34,814 nt of DNA from SAR324 cluster bacterium (lineage in GTDB: Bacteria > SAR324 > NAC60-12). The notes below the pieces were generated by a model. It was not told the DNA's origin and ran no database searches. It saw only the letters and a program-made list of their open reading frames with translations. The position numbers were made by a program, and so were the translations under genes. The stretch covers positions 79,589 to 114,402 of the forward strand of contig JACNJW010000040.1 of NCBI GenBank assembly GCA_014382365.1. The letters are read 5' to 3'. Of the stretch, positions 1 to 8,465 are shown piece after piece (positions within the stretch are counted from its first letter, which is position 1; the number at the start of each line of letters is the position of its first letter).

Positions 1-1
1 A

Positions 2-793
2 AGCCTGCATTCTGAGGATATTACTTATCTGATGGGGCCTTCTGCCGCAATCCGTTTTGGAGATGATTTGTCTTTAGGACTGACACTCTATTATCAATAC
101 CGCAGTTTTATGCGTCAATATCATTATTTTCTGGCAAGCACAGACGGCAGCTACCAGATAAACTATCAAAGCCAGAAACTAAGAGAAGACGGGCTGATGC
201 CTAAAATTGGAATGCAATGGAGCCCCTGGAATCTACTGACAGTCGGCATGGCAGTCGATCAATCGTTTTTAGTAAACTCATCCTACCAGAGCGACGCCTC
301 TTCTCATCTGACAGATAACAGCAGCGGAACTGCAAATTATAACAGCCTGATGTTCCGTTCTATATCTGAAGAAAAACGCAAATTCCCCCTGCACTTTGCC
401 TGGGGGATCGCTTATTTCCCAACTCCGTCTTTGCTTTATACTATTGATTTGGATTATTACCAGGCACAGCAAAAAGGACGCGCCGATATTGTCAATTATT
501 CAGGTGGTACAGAATATTATCTCAATCCTACAAATGCAGTGCGTTTTGGTTTATTTACCAATTATACAAACCTTCCACAGCCGGATTCATCAACAATAGC
601 TCCATTTGAGTATATCGACATCTATGGAGCAAGTTTCGGCTATACTTCTTATTCCTCTTCTTCTTCACTCACTTTAGGTGCAGTTTACACTTCCGGCTCC
701 GGCAAAGCCTGGCTCTATGACGGCAGTACAGAATCAAAAAACATGACTCGTGACTCACTCACGCTTTTGTTTTCGGCTAGTTCAAGTTTGTAA
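2..793 (+). CDS. FadL/OmpP1-like outer-membrane protein, C-terminal part (5' end outside window)
   Basis: The reading frame is open from the first bases and ends with TAA at 791-793, so only the C-terminal portion (about 263 residues) is here; the ATG at 32 is probably internal. The protein is built of alternating polar and aromatic beta strands, for example the stretch around KIGMQWSPWNLLTVGMAVDQ, and contains Ser/Thr/Tyr-rich extracellular-type loops. This is the look of the OmpP1/FadL/TodX family, which moves hydrophobic compounds such as fatty acids across the outer membrane. It ends in a run of Ser and Leu rather than the usual terminal Phe/Trp, so targeting may be slightly unusual. It is convergent with the pyruvate kinase gene, 25 bases away. 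The family call rests on general barrel character, so another outer-membrane porin is possible. Confidence 0.6.
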   Translation, partial: SLHSEDITYLMGPSAAIRFGDDLSLGLTLYYQYRSFMRQYHYFLASTDGSYQINYQSQKLREDGLMPKIGMQWSPWNLLTVGMAVDQSFLVNSSYQSDASSHLTDNSSGTANYNSLMFRSISEEKRKFPLHFAWGIAYFPTPSLLYTIDLDYYQAQQKGRADIVNYSGGTEYYLNPTNAVRFGLFTNYTNLPQPDSSTIAPFEYIDIYGASFGYTSYSSSSSLTLGAVYTSGSGKAWLYDGSTESKNMTRDSLTLLFSASSSL

Positions 794-827
794 AACGAAA
801 AAGCGCTGCGTACAGAAGTTATGCAGC
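794..827 (-). terminator. Intrinsic terminator after pyruvate kinase
   Basis: An 8-bp stem (805-812 with 820-827, one G-U pair) has a 7-base loop. Read on the minus strand it is followed by GCTTTTTCGTTTT. The stem includes the pyruvate kinase stop codon (819-821). On the plus strand no T-tract follows, so it should serve the minus-strand operon rather than the FadL-like gene. Confidence 0.6.
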
Positions 828-2219
828 AGGAATAGAACGGATCTGCAGGGATGTACGGAAACCTTCGCCTGTGAGAATATTAGCTAAGACAACTACCTGT
901 TCAGTTGCCTCGAATCCTTCATTTTTACTGAGAAATCTTAAAGCATCCTGAATGGTATCTTCAGGGTTTTCACGAAACTCCATCAAGAAAGGAAAGACAC
1001 TTCTGAAAAGCGTCATCGATGAGACAACTTTTGGATCATTTGTAAATGAGTACAGTCCAATCTGTCTTGGGCGCATATTTGAAAGATAAGCTGCACCTCT
1101 GCCGTTACGAGTAATCACGACTATCGCACGAATTTTTAATTTTGACGCAATTTGAATAGCAGACTCAGCCAGGAATTGACCATGAGATTTTTTTAGCAAT
1201 TTTTCGCTAAAATTAACTCCCGGAAATTTTTCAGTTTTCCCTGCAATTTTTACCAGTGTATCGACTGCACGAACAGGATACTTTCCCACAGAAGTTTCAC
1301 CGGAAAGCATTATTGCATCTGCTTGTTCAAAAACGGCATTTGCTACATCAGTTACTTCTGCCCTGGTTGGAACCGGATTTTTTATCATTGATTCCAGCAT
1401 TTGAGTTGCCACTATTAAACGTTTACCGTATTTTGCGCATAAAAAAGCAATTTTTCTTTGAATTTGCGGGACATCTTCCAGCTCAACTTCAATTCCTAAA
1501 TCACCTCGGGCAACCATAACTCCATCTGCTACCCGCACTATTTCTTCCAGTCGATCTACACCCTCCTGATTTTCAATTTTTGCAATGATCTGGATATTTT
1601 GCACCTTATCTCCGAGCAAATCCCTGACCTCCAGAATCGTCTCAGAACTGCGAACAAATGACAAAGCAATAATATCTACATTCTGCTCCACTCCAAAAAG
1701 AATATCCTGTTTATCTACAGCTGTTATGCCAGGCAGATTAACAACTGTACCCGGCAAATTCACATGCCTCCTGGCTTTAACAACTCCTCCGTCTATTACC
1801 TCACACTCCAGTCCATTCTCGTTTTTTTCCAAGAATTTCAGACTCATCAATCCGCTGTCTAATGAAATAATATTACCTGGCACCAGATCTTTCTGCAAAT
1901 CATGATAATTGACAAATAATGAACCTGCAGTTTCAACATCAGGCGGTGTCTTGACTTTGACTCGTTTTCCGGAAATAAGTGTTACTACCTGATCACCAGT
2001 CCGAATTTCAGGTCCCTGTGTGTCCAGCAACAATGCAACAGGGAATTTCCTCACCAGGTTCAATTTGCGTATTTGATTAATAATATTCAGATGGGACTGA
2101 TGGTTACCATGTGAAAAATTCAGACGTGCGACGTTCATCCCTGCAGCAGCCAGCTCTGCCAAGTTCTCGGCTGAGTCACTGGCAGGACCAATGGTGCAGA
2201 TAATTTTTGTACTTAACAT
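819..2219 (-). CDS. pyk: Pyruvate kinase
   Basis: Converts phosphoenolpyruvate and ADP to pyruvate and ATP, the last step of glycolysis, in the cytoplasm. The 466-residue product has the usual full length. Visible family features are the N-terminal TKIICTIGPAS, LDTQGPEIRTG in the B-domain region, IIAKIENQEGVDRL with the catalytic Lys, the metal-binding ARGDLGIE segment, and the ATQMLESMIKNPVPTRAE and MLSGETSVGKYP motifs, followed by the C-terminal allosteric-type domain. It is the last gene of the minus-strand operon with the flavoprotein, ThDP enzyme and glutamate-synthase-like genes (43 bases after the flavoprotein gene). Pyruvate is the substrate of acetolactate synthase, so the neighbour may be functionally linked. 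No strong Shine-Dalgarno sequence precedes the ATG. Confidence 0.96.
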   Translation of the reverse strand: MLSTKIICTIGPASDSAENLAELAAAGMNVARLNFSHGNHQSHLNIINQIRKLNLVRKFPVALLLDTQGPEIRTGDQVVTLISGKRVKVKTPPDVETAGSLFVNYHDLQKDLVPGNIISLDSGLMSLKFLEKNENGLECEVIDGGVVKARRHVNLPGTVVNLPGITAVDKQDILFGVEQNVDIIALSFVRSSETILEVRDLLGDKVQNIQIIAKIENQEGVDRLEEIVRVADGVMVARGDLGIEVELEDVPQIQRKIAFLCAKYGKRLIVATQMLESMIKNPVPTRAEVTDVANAVFEQADAIMLSGETSVGKYPVRAVDTLVKIAGKTEKFPGVNFSEKLLKKSHGQFLAESAIQIASKLKIRAIVVITRNGRGAAYLSNMRPRQIGLYSFTNDPKVVSSMTLFRSVFPFLMEFRENPEDTIQDALRFLSKNEGFEATEQVVVLANILTGEGFRTSLQIRSIPAA

Positions 2220-2262
2220 TATTTTGAGTTTATTCTGAGAGAAAAGGATGTTTCAGTTTCTT

Positions 2263-3735
2263 TCAATCGATGTATTGTCCATCTCTGAAACATTTATATT
2301 GTAGAAATTCATTAAAAATATAGGGTTTGTAGATTGATTTGCCCAGCAACATCCGAATACACTCCTGTATTCCCTCTATAATGGAAGGATGAGGATGGAT
2401 CAATTCAGCCAGTTCTTCGATTCCCTTGTCTGTGGCAATCAAGAGGGCAACCCCCTGAATTGCACTCGATGCATGCTCACCCACTGCACGCATGCCCAGA
2501 ACTTTCATATGTGAATCATCTGTCACCAGTATTTTAAAAAACCCCTGCGTGTTACGCATGGCAACTGCTCGAGGTATGCAGCGGAAATCAAAACTGGCAA
2601 CACGATAATTGAGTCCAGCTTTTTGTGCCTGCTGCTCATTCATGCCAACTCCGGCAACTTCAGGGTTGAGAAACATTATCGTTGAAATGTTTTCGTAAAT
2701 CATTGGACGTTTAGGTTTGCCGTAAATCTTTTCAACGGCGTGACGGCCTTCCAGTTCGCCTACATTTACAAGAGCAATATCAGCAGTAATATCACCTACA
2801 GCAAAGATGTTAGAAATGCTGGTTTGTGTATCGTTATCCACAATATGTCCTGCAGCACTCAGATCCACACCTAGTTCATGCAAACCAGTATTTTCTATAT
2901 TAGGAATCCTGCCTATTGAAACCAAAGCTTTTTCTGCCTGAAACACTTCTTTTTTACCATCAGCATGTTCCAGCAAATATTCAACTTTTCCTGCCACAAC
3001 CTCCATTTTTTCCAACTTTGATTCACGGTGAATTATAACACCGTTAGACTCTAAATTTATTTCAATTACCTGAGCCAAATCGGTGTCTTCAAAGGGTAAA
3101 ATACGATCGTCTTTGCAAATTAAATGAACCTTCGTTTTCTGAAAATTAGAAAAGATGGTTGCAAACTCACAGCCAATAACACCAGCTCCAAGAATCACAA
3201 GACTTTCGGGGAATTCTTCCAGCGAACTGATACCATCACTGCTCATGATGAATTTCTCATCAACTTTAATAGTTGGAATTTTTCGAGGACGGCTACCAGT
3301 AGCAATAATAATATTCTCTGCAAACACCAACTCTTTTCCGGAATCGGTATCCAGTTCGATTTGGTTCGAACTGTGAAGTCGGCCGCTACCTTTGACAAAG
3401 CGGAATGCAGCATTACTTCGCTGAATGACCAATTGAAGGTGTTCCTCAAGTTGATGTGAACGCTCAAATACTGCGTCGTTTACTTCCTGAAGTACATTAT
3501 GAAAATGAATGTCAGGTTCAGACAAACCATAGTGCAGCATCTTTTTACTGAAAGATGCATATTCTTTGGAAATTTCCCAAAATGTTTTTGAGGAAAGTGC
3601 ACCATCGTATATTCCTGCACCACCAAGACGGTCTCTCTCCACAAGAATCACAGTCTTATTAAAATCAACTGCACGCATTGCAGCAGCATAACCGGACGGG
3701 CCCCCTCCAATTATACACAGATCATACTTTTGCAT
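2263..3735 (-). CDS. Dihydrolipoamide-dehydrogenase-like flavoprotein lacking the redox-active cysteines
   Basis: A 490-residue member of the class I pyridine nucleotide-disulfide oxidoreductase family. It has an N-terminal FAD-binding GGGPSGYAAA (10-19), a central NAD(P)-binding GAGVIGCEFA, the FAD-contacting SNIFAVGDIT, and a C-terminal dimerisation domain ending in HPHPSIIEG with the His449-Glu454 pair of E3 enzymes. The N-terminal segment that normally reads GGTCLNVGCIPSK reads GGAGIYDGALSSK (38-50): both cysteines are replaced, by Gly41 and Ala46. It therefore cannot use the standard disulfide relay. The closest biochemical model is the soluble transhydrogenase SthA, which lacks one of the two cysteines. 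It lies 20 bases after the ThDP enzyme gene and 43 before pyk in one operon. The family is certain; the substrate is unknown. Confidence 0.85.
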   Translation of the reverse strand: MQKYDLCIIGGGPSGYAAAMRAVDFNKTVILVERDRLGGAGIYDGALSSKTFWEISKEYASFSKKMLHYGLSEPDIHFHNVLQEVNDAVFERSHQLEEHLQLVIQRSNAAFRFVKGSGRLHSSNQIELDTDSGKELVFAENIIIATGSRPRKIPTIKVDEKFIMSSDGISSLEEFPESLVILGAGVIGCEFATIFSNFQKTKVHLICKDDRILPFEDTDLAQVIEINLESNGVIIHRESKLEKMEVVAGKVEYLLEHADGKKEVFQAEKALVSIGRIPNIENTGLHELGVDLSAAGHIVDNDTQTSISNIFAVGDITADIALVNVGELEGRHAVEKIYGKPKRPMIYENISTIMFLNPEVAGVGMNEQQAQKAGLNYRVASFDFRCIPRAVAMRNTQGFFKILVTDDSHMKVLGMRAVGEHASSAIQGVALLIATDKGIEELAELIHPHPSIIEGIQECIRMLLGKSIYKPYIFNEFLQYKCFRDGQYID

Positions 3736-3755
3736 TAAATGAATCTCTCTATCTC

Positions 3756-5396
3756 TTAAATTTTTTGACTTCGTTCTTTAATTTCGTGATTTAAAATACG
3801 ATCGTTTTCATAATAATCTACCGGCAGTTCAATCAGATGAACACCAGGTGTCGCATGGCATTTTTTTAGTAGCGGAACGAAGTCATCTGTTTTTTCGACA
3901 CGATAGCCGTTTGCTCCATGACATTCCGCAAACTTAACAAAATCAGGATTACCATATTCCAGACCAAAATCTTCAAAACCCATATTCGCCTGTTTCCAGC
4001 GTATCATGCCATAAGAATTATCTCTGAGAATCAGGCAAATTAAATTCATTTTGAGTCTGACTGCCGTTTCCAGTTCCTGTGCATTCATCATAAACCCACC
4101 GTCACCGCATATAGCCATCACTTTTCGTTCAGGATGTACCATGTGTGCTCCCATTGCAGAAGGTAGTCCTGCGCCCATAGTGGCCAGTGCATTATCAAGC
4201 AAAACTGTATTGGATTTGTAGGCTTTGTAGTTACGTGCAAACCAAATTTTATAGACCCCGTTATCTAGTGCAATAATTCCGTCATCAGGCATGGCTTCAC
4301 GGACATCTGCAACTAAGCGTTGCGGCAGCATCGGAAAACGCGGATCATCTGCACCTTCTAAAAGATGTGAATCCACTGCAGCTTTGACTCTTAATGAATA
4401 ACTAAAATCCCAGGACTTTTGCGGATTTATTTTCTCTTTAATTTGCCAGATGCTGTTGGCAATATCACCAATAACTTCCAGTTGTGGAAAATAAACCGGA
4501 TCCACTTCCGCAGAAGAAAAGTTTATGTGTATCACCTGAAAAGAATCCTGCTCCATGATGAAAGGAGGTTTTTCAATATAGTCATGTCCAACATTGATTA
4601 TTAAATCTGCTTTGGCAATTGCACGGTGTAAAAAATCGCATGCCGACAGTGCTGCGTTGCCTAGAAATAAAGGATCCCTTTCATCTAAAACACCTTTACC
4701 CATTTGTGTACTTATGAAAGGCATTTGTGTTTTGTCAACAAAATCCCGCAACATACGTGCAGGCATTTTACGGTTGGCTCCAGCACCAATCAATAAAATT
4801 GGATTTTTTGCTTCTTCAATCATTTCTACAGCCTGAAGTATTGCTTTTTCTTCCGGTATTGGGCGGCGGGCACGACTGCGCGGTAGTGGTTTGGCAAGTG
4901 CATCTTCACTGGCCACATCTTCAGGCAGTTCCAGATGTGCGGCTCCCGGGCGCTCCTCCTGAGTAATCCGGAAGGCCTCCCTAATTCTTGAGGGAATATT
5001 ATTTCCGCTGACAATCGACTGCGTGTATTTTGTCAGAGGACGCATCATTTCTACAACATCCAATATTTGGAATTTTCCCTGTTTACTGTGTTTTATCGGC
5101 TTTTGCCCAGTAATCATCAACATCGGCATTGCACCTAATTGTGCATATGCTGCTGCAGTAACAAGATTTGTAGCACCTGGCCCAAGAGTTGATAAACATA
5201 CTCCTGTTTTTCCAGTTAAACGTCCATAAGTAGCAGCCATGAATCCTGCCGCCTGTTCATGACGGGTTAGAATCAACTTGATTGAAGAATCCTTAAGTGA
5301 ATTTAAAAAATCCAGATTTTCTTCTCCAGGAATACCAAAAACGTGTTCAACACCCTCCTCTTCAAGTGCTTTAACGAATAAATCAGATGCTTTCAT
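3756..5396 (-). CDS. Acetolactate synthase large-subunit-like ThDP enzyme
   Basis: A thiamine diphosphate enzyme of 546 residues that would condense two pyruvates to 2-acetolactate. It shows the N-terminal Pyr domain with GIPGEEN (catalytic Glu) and RHEQAAGFMAATYGRLTG, LGPGATNL, a central domain with GAGANRK, and the C-terminal PP domain with GDGGFMMNAQELETA and NDNSYG-like RDNSYG (Mg/ThDP binding). It is shorter than biosynthetic IlvB/IlvI, and no regulatory small subunit gene (ilvN/ilvH) is adjacent. That points to a stand-alone catabolic or otherwise specialised enzyme rather than the branched-chain amino acid enzyme. It sits between the glutamate-synthase-like and flavoprotein genes in one operon. 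Related ThDP enzymes (oxalyl-CoA or benzoylformate decarboxylases, for example) cannot be excluded. Confidence 0.85.
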   Translation of the reverse strand: MKASDLFVKALEEEGVEHVFGIPGEENLDFLNSLKDSSIKLILTRHEQAAGFMAATYGRLTGKTGVCLSTLGPGATNLVTAAAYAQLGAMPMLMITGQKPIKHSKQGKFQILDVVEMMRPLTKYTQSIVSGNNIPSRIREAFRITQEERPGAAHLELPEDVASEDALAKPLPRSRARRPIPEEKAILQAVEMIEEAKNPILLIGAGANRKMPARMLRDFVDKTQMPFISTQMGKGVLDERDPLFLGNAALSACDFLHRAIAKADLIINVGHDYIEKPPFIMEQDSFQVIHINFSSAEVDPVYFPQLEVIGDIANSIWQIKEKINPQKSWDFSYSLRVKAAVDSHLLEGADDPRFPMLPQRLVADVREAMPDDGIIALDNGVYKIWFARNYKAYKSNTVLLDNALATMGAGLPSAMGAHMVHPERKVMAICGDGGFMMNAQELETAVRLKMNLICLILRDNSYGMIRWKQANMGFEDFGLEYGNPDFVKFAECHGANGYRVEKTDDFVPLLKKCHATPGVHLIELPVDYYENDRILNHEIKERSQKI

Positions 5397-5465
5397 ATTT
5401 ATTTCTCAGTTATCAATTATTCAAATACTGCTACAAACATTAATTATTCTATAGCTTTAAACAGC

Positions 5466-7049
5466 CTAATTTGTCATCGTAAAACTGTCAGAACGGGCTG
5501 CCTCACAAGCTCTGGCATAACTCTCTGGTTTTGAGTCTTTAAGAAGAGAACCTTCCTCAATGTATTCATATATTTCGGATAAGTTGCGAATTTCATAAGC
5601 CTCTATTCTGCGCATCAAGTGCCATGGTTTTAATTCCTGAGCACTTTCAAGGCCCATTGCTCCCATGATTTCACAGGCACTGACAACAGTATTTCGATGA
5701 TAACTGTTGACTCGCAAGCTTTTATCCGCTGGAACCAGAGCTCCCATCAAGTTTGGATTTTGTGTTGTCACTCCAACTGGACATACATTAGAATTACATT
5801 TGCGTGCCTGGATACATCCCAATGCCATCATCATGGCTCTTGCAGAATAACAAAGGTCTGCACCCAAAGCTAAACGTTTCACAAGACCAAATCCGGAAGT
5901 CAATTTTCCACCACTGATGATTTTTATTTTTTCCCGTAAATTAAAACCAACCAATGAGTTGTGAACAAATATTAAGCCTTCAACCAGTGGTGTCCCAATA
6001 TGATTAGAAAACTCCATTGGTGCCGCTCCAGTTCCCCCTTCTCCTCCATCGACAGTGATAAAATCCGGGCTTATACCAGTTTCATGCATAGCTTTACAGA
6101 TAGAAAGGAATTCACGGCGCTTTCCCACACACAACTTAAAGCCGATTGGTTTCCCTCCTGACAGCTCACGCAACTCTTTGATAAACTCAACCAACTCCAG
6201 AGGATTTGAAAAAGCAGTGTGCCCGGGAGGTGAGTTAACATCATGTCCCATTGGTACATCTCTGATTTTAGCAATTTCTTCAGTCAATTTTGTAGCCGGC
6301 AGAATACCTCCATGTCCAGGTTTAGCCCCCTGTGAAAGTTTTATTTCTATCATTTTAACTTCTTCTGCGGCCGCACGTTTTGCAAATGTTTCAGGACAAA
6401 ATCTTCCTTCCTCATTACGACAGCCAAAATATCCGGTACCAACCTGCCAAATTAAATCACCACCCTGAAGATGATATGGACTGAGTCCGCCCTCACCTGT
6501 ATTGTGGGCAAAACCGCCAATTTTTGCACCCTGATTAAGTGCAATCACTGCATTTTTACTGAGAGCACCATAACTCATTGCAGAAATATTTAACAAACTT
6601 GCAGAATAAGACTGTTTGCATTCAGGACCCCCAATCAAAACTCTGACGTCTGAACGCTCCATGTGCTTTGGGCTAAGTGAGTGGTTCACCCATTCATAAC
6701 CTGTTTCATAAACATTTTCAACTGTACCAAAAGGAACGGTATCCCGGGTATTTTTTGCACGTGCATAGACTACACTTCGCTGTTCCCGACTGAAAGGACG
6801 ACCGCTTGTATCAGACTCGACAAAGTACTGGTACATTTCCGGACGAATCTCCTCCAGCAAAAACCTCATGTGTCCCAAGACTGGATAGTTTCTTAAAATA
6901 GAATGAGATTTTTGAGTTATGTCTCGTAAACCAAGTAGGATTAGTGGTCCGAATAAAAGCATCGACCAGAGTACTTGAGGAAGATAAAAATATGAAAAAA
7001 GGTTGACGGCAAGAATTAAAAATGAAACTTGTAAAAATAATCTGCGCAT
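5466..7049 (-). CDS. Membrane-anchored FMN-binding glutamate-synthase-family protein
   Basis: A 527-residue protein with two N-terminal hydrophobic segments (about residues 5-42), so it is probably membrane anchored, followed by a glutamate synthase central/FMN domain. Recognisable parts are SAMSYGALSKNAV, NTGEGGLS, KPGHGGILPATK, DGGEGGTGAAP and the iron-sulfur cysteine cluster CIQARKCNSNVCPVG. It lacks the N-terminal Ntn amidotransferase domain and the GXGXG domain of full GltB. Stand-alone proteins of this type are common in genomes but mostly uncharacterised. The start is well supported: AGGAGG lies 7 bases upstream of the ATG, and a consensus-like promoter lies 38 bases beyond the start. 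It is the first gene of the operon ending in pyk. The family is sure; the reaction in this context is unknown. Confidence 0.9.
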   Translation of the reverse strand: MRRLFLQVSFLILAVNLFSYFYLPQVLWSMLLFGPLILLGLRDITQKSHSILRNYPVLGHMRFLLEEIRPEMYQYFVESDTSGRPFSREQRSVVYARAKNTRDTVPFGTVENVYETGYEWVNHSLSPKHMERSDVRVLIGGPECKQSYSASLLNISAMSYGALSKNAVIALNQGAKIGGFAHNTGEGGLSPYHLQGGDLIWQVGTGYFGCRNEEGRFCPETFAKRAAAEEVKMIEIKLSQGAKPGHGGILPATKLTEEIAKIRDVPMGHDVNSPPGHTAFSNPLELVEFIKELRELSGGKPIGFKLCVGKRREFLSICKAMHETGISPDFITVDGGEGGTGAAPMEFSNHIGTPLVEGLIFVHNSLVGFNLREKIKIISGGKLTSGFGLVKRLALGADLCYSARAMMMALGCIQARKCNSNVCPVGVTTQNPNLMGALVPADKSLRVNSYHRNTVVSACEIMGAMGLESAQELKPWHLMRRIEAYEIRNLSEIYEYIEEGSLLKDSKPESYARACEAARSDSFTMTN

Positions 7050-7086
7050 TTGGAAGCCTCCTGAGGATAGTGATCAAGTCACAACT

Positions 7087-7115
7087 AATATATGTCCTGT
7101 TTTATGCTATGTCAA
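7087..7115 (-). promoter_or_regulatory. Sigma-70-type promoter for the minus-strand operon
   Basis: Read on the minus strand, TTGACA (7115-7110), a 17-base spacer and TATATT (7092-7087). The -35 is a perfect match and the -10 is close to consensus. It lies in the 128-base gap between the moaA stop and the first operon gene, directly upstream of a strong Shine-Dalgarno sequence. Confidence 0.75.
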
Positions 7116-7177
7116 TCAGACATTCTCACAGGAAGCTGACAGAAAAGCAAGTGATAGTAATCTGTTGAATGCCGAGC

Positions 7178-8125
7178 TTAACCGCCAACACGTGACATGA
7201 CAAGAGCAGAACCTGTGAAAGCAAAGTCCTGCTTGTAGGAAATAGACTTTTTAACAATTTTCTGCAGTGCATCTGCTGGATCTGGATGATTCAGTAAATG
7301 ATGGATCGAAATAGGAGTGGGGTTGCTCAGGCAACCAATGAGTTGTCCGTTGGAAGTGAGTCGTAAGCGTGAACAAGTGGAACAAAAAGGTGCACTGTTA
7401 TTAGGGATGATACCAAAGTAACCGCCTGGAACCCAATAACGTAGCGATGTTGAATCCTGATCTGCACTAACAGGCTTTACAGTAAAGCGTGCAGAAATTC
7501 TCTCCAGCATTTCATGCATCGATACCAGTTTATAATCATCTTTTTTATAGAGCGGGCCCATCGCCATTAATTCAAGAAAACGTATTTCAATTCCATGCGT
7601 CAAACCATACTCCAGCATATCTACAATTTCATTTTCATTCTCTCCCTTAATGACCACCATGTTGACTTTTACACTCAACCCATTTTGTAAACATGCTTCT
7701 ATCCCCTCCAGTGTTTTATAGAGTTTGCCTACTCTTCCTAAACTTTTGAATTTTTCCGGTTGTAGTGAGTCCAAACTGAGGTTGACGCTTTTTAGCCCTG
7801 CTTTCGCCAGAGCTTCAGCTTTTCTGGCCAGTAATTGACCATTAGTTGTCATTCCTATACTGCTGAGACCCATTTCGCGGATTCCAGCAATTACTTGAAT
7901 TAAGTTGGGATAAAGCAGTGGTTCACCACCTGTAAGACGAATTTTTTCGATGCCTGCATGATCTTTCAGCATATGAACCAGGCTGATGATTTGCTTGGCT
8001 TTTAATTCGTCAGGATCTCTTTTATGATCATGCAGGCTACTGACACAATACGTGCAGGCCATATTACAGGCTTCACTGAGAGATATGCGGAGTTTGTTGA
8101 TCTTGCGACCGTGAAGGTCAAACAT
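7178..8125 (-). CDS. moaA: GTP 3',8-cyclase MoaA (molybdenum cofactor biosynthesis)
   Basis: Radical SAM enzyme that converts GTP to 3',8-cyclo-GTP, the first step of molybdopterin synthesis with MoaC. The 315-residue protein has the N-terminal radical SAM cluster CNMACTYC (Cys20, 24, 27), the glycine-rich RLTGGEPLLYP, a second [4Fe-4S] site at Cys248, Cys251 and Cys265, and the C-terminal Gly-Gly (314-315) needed by MoaA. I place the start at the ATG at 8125, because AAGGAG lies 7-8 bases upstream and the sequence then begins MFDLHGRKI. The longer in-frame extension to 8143 runs into the riboswitch. Other Moco genes are not nearby, so it is a single-gene unit under its own promoter and riboswitch. 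Confidence 0.95.
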   Translation of the reverse strand: MFDLHGRKINKLRISLSEACNMACTYCVSSLHDHKRDPDELKAKQIISLVHMLKDHAGIEKIRLTGGEPLLYPNLIQVIAGIREMGLSSIGMTTNGQLLARKAEALAKAGLKSVNLSLDSLQPEKFKSLGRVGKLYKTLEGIEACLQNGLSVKVNMVVIKGENENEIVDMLEYGLTHGIEIRFLELMAMGPLYKKDDYKLVSMHEMLERISARFTVKPVSADQDSTSLRYWVPGGYFGIIPNNSAPFCSTCSRLRLTSNGQLIGCLSNPTPISIHHLLNHPDPADALQKIVKKSISYKQDFAFTGSALVMSRVGG

Positions 8126-8129
8126 GAGG

Positions 8130-8232
8130 TTTCTCCTTTCCAAAACCGGGAGGCAGACCGGTTTCCCTGTCAGCCCTATCGTTCACCAAACCATTGTTGT
8201 TACATAAGGTTTTAGTGAATCGGAGATCATTT
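8130..8232 (-). promoter_or_regulatory. Moco (molybdenum cofactor) riboswitch in the moaA leader
   Basis: Reading the minus strand from 8232 to 8130, the leader has TCTCC (8226-8222) able to pair with GGAGA (8136-8132), which contains the moaA Shine-Dalgarno. Next comes an arm formed by TTCAC/GTGAA plus AAACC/GGTTT, then the block GACAGGGAAACCGG with a GAAA-type loop, followed by CTGCCTCCCGG. These elements and the position before moaA match my knowledge of the Moco RNA motif (Rfam family of that name). Pairing of the closing stem with the ribosome binding site suggests translational repression when cofactor is abundant. I recalled the consensus rather than aligning it, so a covariance-model hit would settle the call. 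Confidence 0.82.
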
Positions 8233-8259
8233 ATTTAACGTTGTTCTGATTCTTTACCA

Positions 8260-8288
8260 ATGCTAGGCTTTTCCAAGCATATTGTCAA
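8260..8288 (-). promoter_or_regulatory. moaA promoter
   Basis: On the minus strand, TTGACA (8288-8283), a 17-base spacer and TAGCAT (8265-8260). Transcription would begin near 8253, about 25 bases before the riboswitch closing stem, which fits the leader well. An imperfect inverted repeat (8260-8280) covers the -10 and most of the spacer and could be an operator. Confidence 0.68.
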
Positions 8289-8465
8289 GCATTTTTTTAA
8301 TAATTTAATTTGATTAAATAACAGTTGTTTGCTTTTATCACTCAGCTCTTTTAAGATACTACCATATATAATAAAAATCATTTAATTGAAATAATCCTGT
8401 ATCATTCATATTGCAGACTAACAACAGTTTTCCAACTAAATAAGTATTACTAAAATTCACATCAA
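8289..8465. other. AT-rich intergenic region upstream of rsmA
   Basis: No gene is visible. A possible plus-strand promoter for rsmA is TTGAAA (8386-8391), a 17-base spacer and TATTGC (8409-8414), with a moderate match. A TATAAT at 8367-8372 lacks a convincing -35. No Shine-Dalgarno precedes the rsmA ATG. Confidence 0.35.

Noticed and set aside
6055..6468. Plus-strand ORF of 137 codons inside the glutamate-synthase-like gene
   Set aside because: Antisense to conserved FMN-domain motifs, with no protein-like features; a shadow frame.
8126..8143. Longer moaA start six codons upstream
   Set aside because: It would begin inside the riboswitch and overlap the Shine-Dalgarno; the ATG at 8125 is better placed.
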